Assembly (NCBI GenBank): GCA_937915835.1
Contig: CALGHA010000201.1
Span: 1 to 24,401, forward strand
Reading direction: 5' to 3'
Source: an uncultured Fretibacterium sp.
GTDB lineage: Bacteria; Synergistota; Synergistia; Synergistales; Aminobacteriaceae
DNA: 24,401 nucleotides
A program made the translations under genes and the position numbers. Within the stretch, counting starts at the first letter, position 1, and each line of letters starts with the position of its first letter. The notes below the pieces were generated by a model, which did not search any database, was not told the DNA's origin, and saw only the letters and a program-made list of their open reading frames with translations. Positions 22,432 to 24,401 of this stretch are shown one piece after another.

Positions 22432-23626
22432 ACCAGCTTTGACTTCTCTCTTTAACCCGTCTAACTCTCAAAACTCCTTCAATCTCGCGTAATCTCTCCG
22501 TAGTGTCATCAGGCATCTTGTGAGAAATATCAAGCAATGTATAAGCGTATGAGCCTCGCGCCTTATTCAGCAAGTTTTCAATGTTTAAGTTATTGCTTCC
22601 GAAGAATGATGTAATTTGTGAAAGCATGTTCGGAATATTTCTATGCAAAATTGCAACTCTCGCTTCAGCCCCGCAAACTCCGGCATTAGTCTCAGGGAAA
22701 TTCACGGAGTTGATGATATTGCCGTTGTCAAGATAATCTTGTAACTGTTCAGCCGCCATAATCGCGCAATTGTCTTCAGCCTCTTCTGTTGACGCTCCCA
22801 AATGAGGAAGGATAATTGCATTTGGCAAATTCGCGCTAATCTTGTTGGGAAAATCTGAGATGTATTTTGCGACTTGTCCGGACTTCAACGCTTCAGTCAA
22901 AGCCTCTTCGTCAACGAGTAAATCACGCGCAAAGTTGAGAATTTTCACGCCCCGTTTCATTTTAGCGACAGCTTCGGAGTTTATCATGTGTCGTGTCGAG
23001 TCCATCGCAGGAACATGAATTGTTATGAAGTCGCTGGCCGCATAAACTTCTTCGTGAGTGTCAGCGTGCTTAATCATCGGGCTTAACATCCACGCGGATT
23101 TTAGCGATAAATACGGGTCATAGCCGAGCACGTTCATTCCGAGTGAGACGGCCGCATTCGCAACACGTACGCCGATTGCTCCCAAGCCTATAACGCCTAA
23201 AGTCTTGCCGGAAATTTCATGACCAGCAAAATTTTTCTTGGCTTTTTCAGCGAGTTTCGTAATGTCAGAATTGGCCGAGTTCGTTTTTACCCAGTTAATT
23301 CCGCCGAAAATGTCCCGTGAAGCTAATAATAATCCCGCAATAACAAGCTCTTTCACGGAATTTGCGTTTGCTCCGGGAGTGTTGAATACGACAATTCCAT
23401 TTTCCGAGCATCTATCAATCGGAATGTTATTCACTCCTGCTCCGGCTCTGGCGATCGCGCGTAATCCGTCGGGAAAATTTACGTCCTTCATGTCGGCTGA
23501 ACGTACAAGAATTCCGGCCGCCTCGTTAATATTCTCAGTGATTGTGTAACCCGTTCGGAATTTATCAAGTCCAACCTGAGCAATATTATTCAGGCAAAAA
23601 ATTTTACGTTCTTTCGGAGCTAACAT
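22430..23626 (-). CDS. serA: D-3-phosphoglycerate dehydrogenase with C-terminal ACT domain
   Basis: A 398-residue NAD-dependent enzyme for the first step of serine synthesis, 3-phosphoglycerate to 3-phosphohydroxypyruvate. The Rossmann loop GLGAIG is at 147-152, ARAGAGVNNIP (59-69) is the substrate loop, Arg234 in NFARDLLVD and His275 in LPHLGAST are catalytic positions, and residues about 322-398 form an ACT domain (AILHRNIPNMLSQITSFFG) that usually senses serine. The acid of the canonical Arg-Glu-His triad is not at the usual DVFxxEP site; KYISDFPN occurs there, as in a short subgroup of these enzymes. The ATG is 2 bp after the serC stop; AAAGGA lies about 14 bp upstream. Serine synthesis is firmly supported by the serC neighbour. 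Confidence 0.92.
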   Translation of the reverse strand: MLAPKERKIFCLNNIAQVGLDKFRTGYTITENINEAAGILVRSADMKDVNFPDGLRAIARAGAGVNNIPIDRCSENGIVVFNTPGANANSVKELVIAGLLLASRDIFGGINWVKTNSANSDITKLAEKAKKNFAGHEISGKTLGVIGLGAIGVRVANAAVSLGMNVLGYDPYLSLKSAWMLSPMIKHADTHEEVYAASDFITIHVPAMDSTRHMINSEAVAKMKRGVKILNFARDLLVDEEALTEALKSGQVAKYISDFPNKISANLPNAIILPHLGASTEEAEDNCAIMAAEQLQDYLDNGNIINSVNFPETNAGVCGAEARVAILHRNIPNMLSQITSFFGSNNLNIENLLNKARGSYAYTLLDISHKMPDDTTERLREIEGVLRVRRVKERSQSW

Positions 23627-23628
23627 GA

Positions 23629-24401
23629 TTACTTCGCATGTCCTTTCTCGAAATCCGCCATGAAATTAACGAGCGCATTAACTCCTTCGATTGGCATTGC
23701 GTTATAGAGTGAAGCGCGCATTCCTCCGACCGAACGATGCCCCTTAATGTTGCGCAATCCGGCCTTCTCAGCTCCTGCAACAAATTCCGCGTCAAGCTCT
23801 TTACTTCCTGTTACAAATGGGACGTTCATTAATGACCTGTCTTTTTTCTCAACAGTGCCGTGAAAAATTTTTGAGCTGTCAAGATAATCATACAAAACTT
23901 TTGCTTTAGCCTGATTGAGTTTATGCATAGCTTCAGTTCCGCCGAGTTTCAACAGCCACTTGAAGACGAGACCGCAAATGTAAATGTTATAGCAAGGTGG
24001 AGTGTTGTAGAGCGATTTGTTATCAGCGTGAGTTTTATACTTTAACATTGTCGGTGTGAACGGGAGGACTTCATCGTAAATCAAATCTTCGCGAATAATC
24101 ACGATCGTAACTCCTGCAGGTCCGACGTTCTTCTGAACTCCGCCCCAGATAATCCCGTATTTGCTCACGTCAACAGGCTCACTCAGGAACATTGAGGAAA
24201 TATCAGCAACTAAAATTTTTCCTTTAGTGTTCGGAAGAGTTCTAATCGTCGTGCCGTGAACTGTCTCATTCTGGCAAATGTAAACGTAATCGGCGTTCTC
24301 CGAAATACTCAAGTCCGACAAATCAGGAATATACGAAAAGTTTTTGTCGGCTGAACTCGCGACCGTGTGAACTTCTCCGTAAATTTTTGCTTCTTGAGCG
24401 G
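23629..24401 (-). CDS. serC: Phosphoserine aminotransferase, N-terminus cut by the window edge
   Basis: A PLP-dependent enzyme that turns 3-phosphohydroxypyruvate and glutamate into phosphoserine. The frame stays open to base 24401 (upstream residues read AQEAKIYGEVHTVASSADKNFSYIPDL), so the TTG at 24321 is internal and about 100 N-terminal residues lie outside. Present are NETVHGTTIRTLPN, LVADISSMFLS, the Schiff-base Lys in YGIIWGGVQKNVGPAGVT, HADNKSLYNTPPCYNIYI and the C-terminal NIKGHRSVGGMRASLYNAM with phosphate-binding Arg residues. The stop TAA (23631-23629) is 2 bp before serA, so the pair forms a serC-serA operon. Confidence 0.95.
   Translation of the reverse strand, partial: AQEAKIYGEVHTVASSADKNFSYIPDLSDLSISENADYVYICQNETVHGTTIRTLPNTKGKILVADISSMFLSEPVDVSKYGIIWGGVQKNVGPAGVTIVIIREDLIYDEVLPFTPTMLKYKTHADNKSLYNTPPCYNIYICGLVFKWLLKLGGTEAMHKLNQAKAKVLYDYLDSSKIFHGTVEKKDRSLMNVPFVTGSKELDAEFVAGAEKAGLRNIKGHRSVGGMRASLYNAMPIEGVNALVNFMADFEKGHAK

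Overview
The window looks like a chromosomal segment of an anaerobic, probably gut-associated bacterium of moderate GC content (low forties per cent by eye). Gene content (an amidase and a GerMN-domain lipoprotein-like protein next to rdgB and smc, a PNPase with an Arg-rich tail, Nif11-type peptide leaders) would fit Synergistota (Synergistaceae). This placement is inference from recalled gene neighbourhoods; no 16S or marker search was possible. No tRNA, rRNA, CRISPR array, insertion sequence or phage gene was seen.

Layout. (1) 1-7688, plus strand: a tightly packed housekeeping run with overlaps or very short gaps: amidase (cut by the window edge), GerMN protein, rdgB, smc, a TrmN6-like methyltransferase, a membrane metallophosphoesterase and rsmI. 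Between gerM and rdgB lies a broken, diverged second copy of the rdgB 5' end. (2) 7781-12288: pnp and dut, then a secreted UshA-type 5'-nucleotidase, each unit closed by a hairpin terminator. (3) 12395-14780: an accessory island, a RiPP (ribosomally made, modified peptide) locus with three Nif11-type precursor genes and one radical SAM/SPASM maturase. Every one of the four genes carries at least one inactivating lesion (frameshift or in-frame TAG), while flanking genes are intact. (4) 14881-15699: a secreted ankyrin-repeat protein. (5) 15807-18843: argC-argB-argD behind a near-consensus sigma-70 promoter. (6) 18890-22390: a divergent regulatory unit, with a LacI-type regulator on the plus strand and, on the minus strand, a DapA-like lyase/aldolase followed by an Nramp-fold transporter lacking the usual metal-binding motifs; the shared intergenic region holds good promoters and three identical 8-bp repeats. 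(7) 22430-24401, minus strand: serC (cut by the window edge) and serA, the first two enzymes of serine biosynthesis.

How the parts work together. Block 1 mixes cell-envelope, nucleotide-pool, chromosome-segregation and RNA-methylation functions. PNPase and dUTPase handle RNA turnover and nucleotide hygiene. The arg and ser units are amino-acid biosynthesis. The LacI/DapA-like/Nramp-like unit looks like uptake plus cleavage of a small organic acid under local repression. Several intergenic regions between 10.5 and 15.8 kb carry copies of one recognisable terminator-like hairpin family.

Main points for a second look: the fully decayed Nif11/radical SAM cluster with three different Cys-containing core peptides, the rdgB 5' relic, the repeated terminator family, the non-canonical Nramp transporter paired with a lyase, and the operator architecture between the lyase and lacI genes.
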